NCBI GenBank assembly: GCA_050943215.1
Contig: JBMNOU010000048.1
Location: forward strand, 1-13,286
DNA from: JBMNOU01 sp050943215
GTDB taxonomy: Bacteria; Bacillota; Clostridia; Christensenellales; SZUA-584
Reading direction: 5' to 3'
DNA: 13,286 nucleotides
The position numbers and the translations under genes are program-made. The notes beneath the pieces were generated by a model that searched no databases, was not told the origin of the DNA, and saw only the letters and a list, made by a program, of their open reading frames with translations. Positions 13,266 to 13,286 of the stretch are shown here, piece after piece (the first letter of the stretch is position 1; each line of letters begins with the position of its first letter).

Positions 13266-13286
13266 CGTTTATTTTGGTAAATCGAT

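Overview
The window looks like chromosomal DNA from an anaerobic Gram-positive bacterium of the class Clostridia. The main reasons are a T-box leader, a SCIFF ribosomal peptide with its radical SAM maturase (a clostridial hallmark), a SigB/SigF-type partner-switching cluster, and the division neighbourhood HlyD-like / YggS / SepF / DivIVA. Shine-Dalgarno sites are strong and promoters are close to the sigma-A consensus. No mobile element, CRISPR array, rRNA or tRNA gene was seen. A species cannot be named from this sequence alone.

Layout. 243-970: two overlapping genes for half-size TauE/SafE (TSUP) membrane proteins. 993-1285: a near-consensus promoter and a complete T-box leader whose best specifier reading is CTC (Leu), ending in an intrinsic terminator. 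1369-3033: an AMP-forming acyl-CoA synthetase controlled by that T-box, followed by a strong terminator. 3190-4005: two small unrecognised genes, one acidic and charged, the other with a carboxypeptidase-regulatory-like beta domain. 4067-4594: a hairpin that buries a ribosome binding site, then a TIGR04086-type membrane protein. 4618-6770: the SCIFF locus, consisting of promoter, a 47-residue six-Cys precursor, an internal terminator, the SCIFF maturase, and a translationally coupled gamma-carbonic-anhydrase-like protein. 6772-7397 (minus strand): a GlpP-family antiterminator with its own promoter. 7573-9543: STAS antagonist, a degenerate anti-sigma-like protein, a SigB/F-type sigma factor, a promoter resembling the SigB consensus, and an intact GHKL ATPase. 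9656-12034: HlyD-like protein, YggS and SepF. 12035-12273: a noncoding leader with extensive base pairing. 12274-13152: DivIVA, followed by a terminator.

How the parts work together. The SCIFF cluster makes and matures a thioether-bridged peptide; the terminator between peptide and enzyme should favour excess peptide. The sigma cluster forms a regulatory switch whose ATPase role appears to have moved from the degenerate gene to the downstream intact GHKL gene, which may be transcribed by the cluster's own sigma factor. The last block belongs to cell division and envelope organisation.

Most worth checking: (1) the putative structured RNA upstream of divIVA, with a perfect 12-bp closing helix, internal hairpins and a competing alternative helix; (2) a leucine-type T-box in front of an acyl-CoA synthetase, which suggests leucine supply from isovalerate; (3) the rearranged partner-switching module with a possible self-directed promoter.
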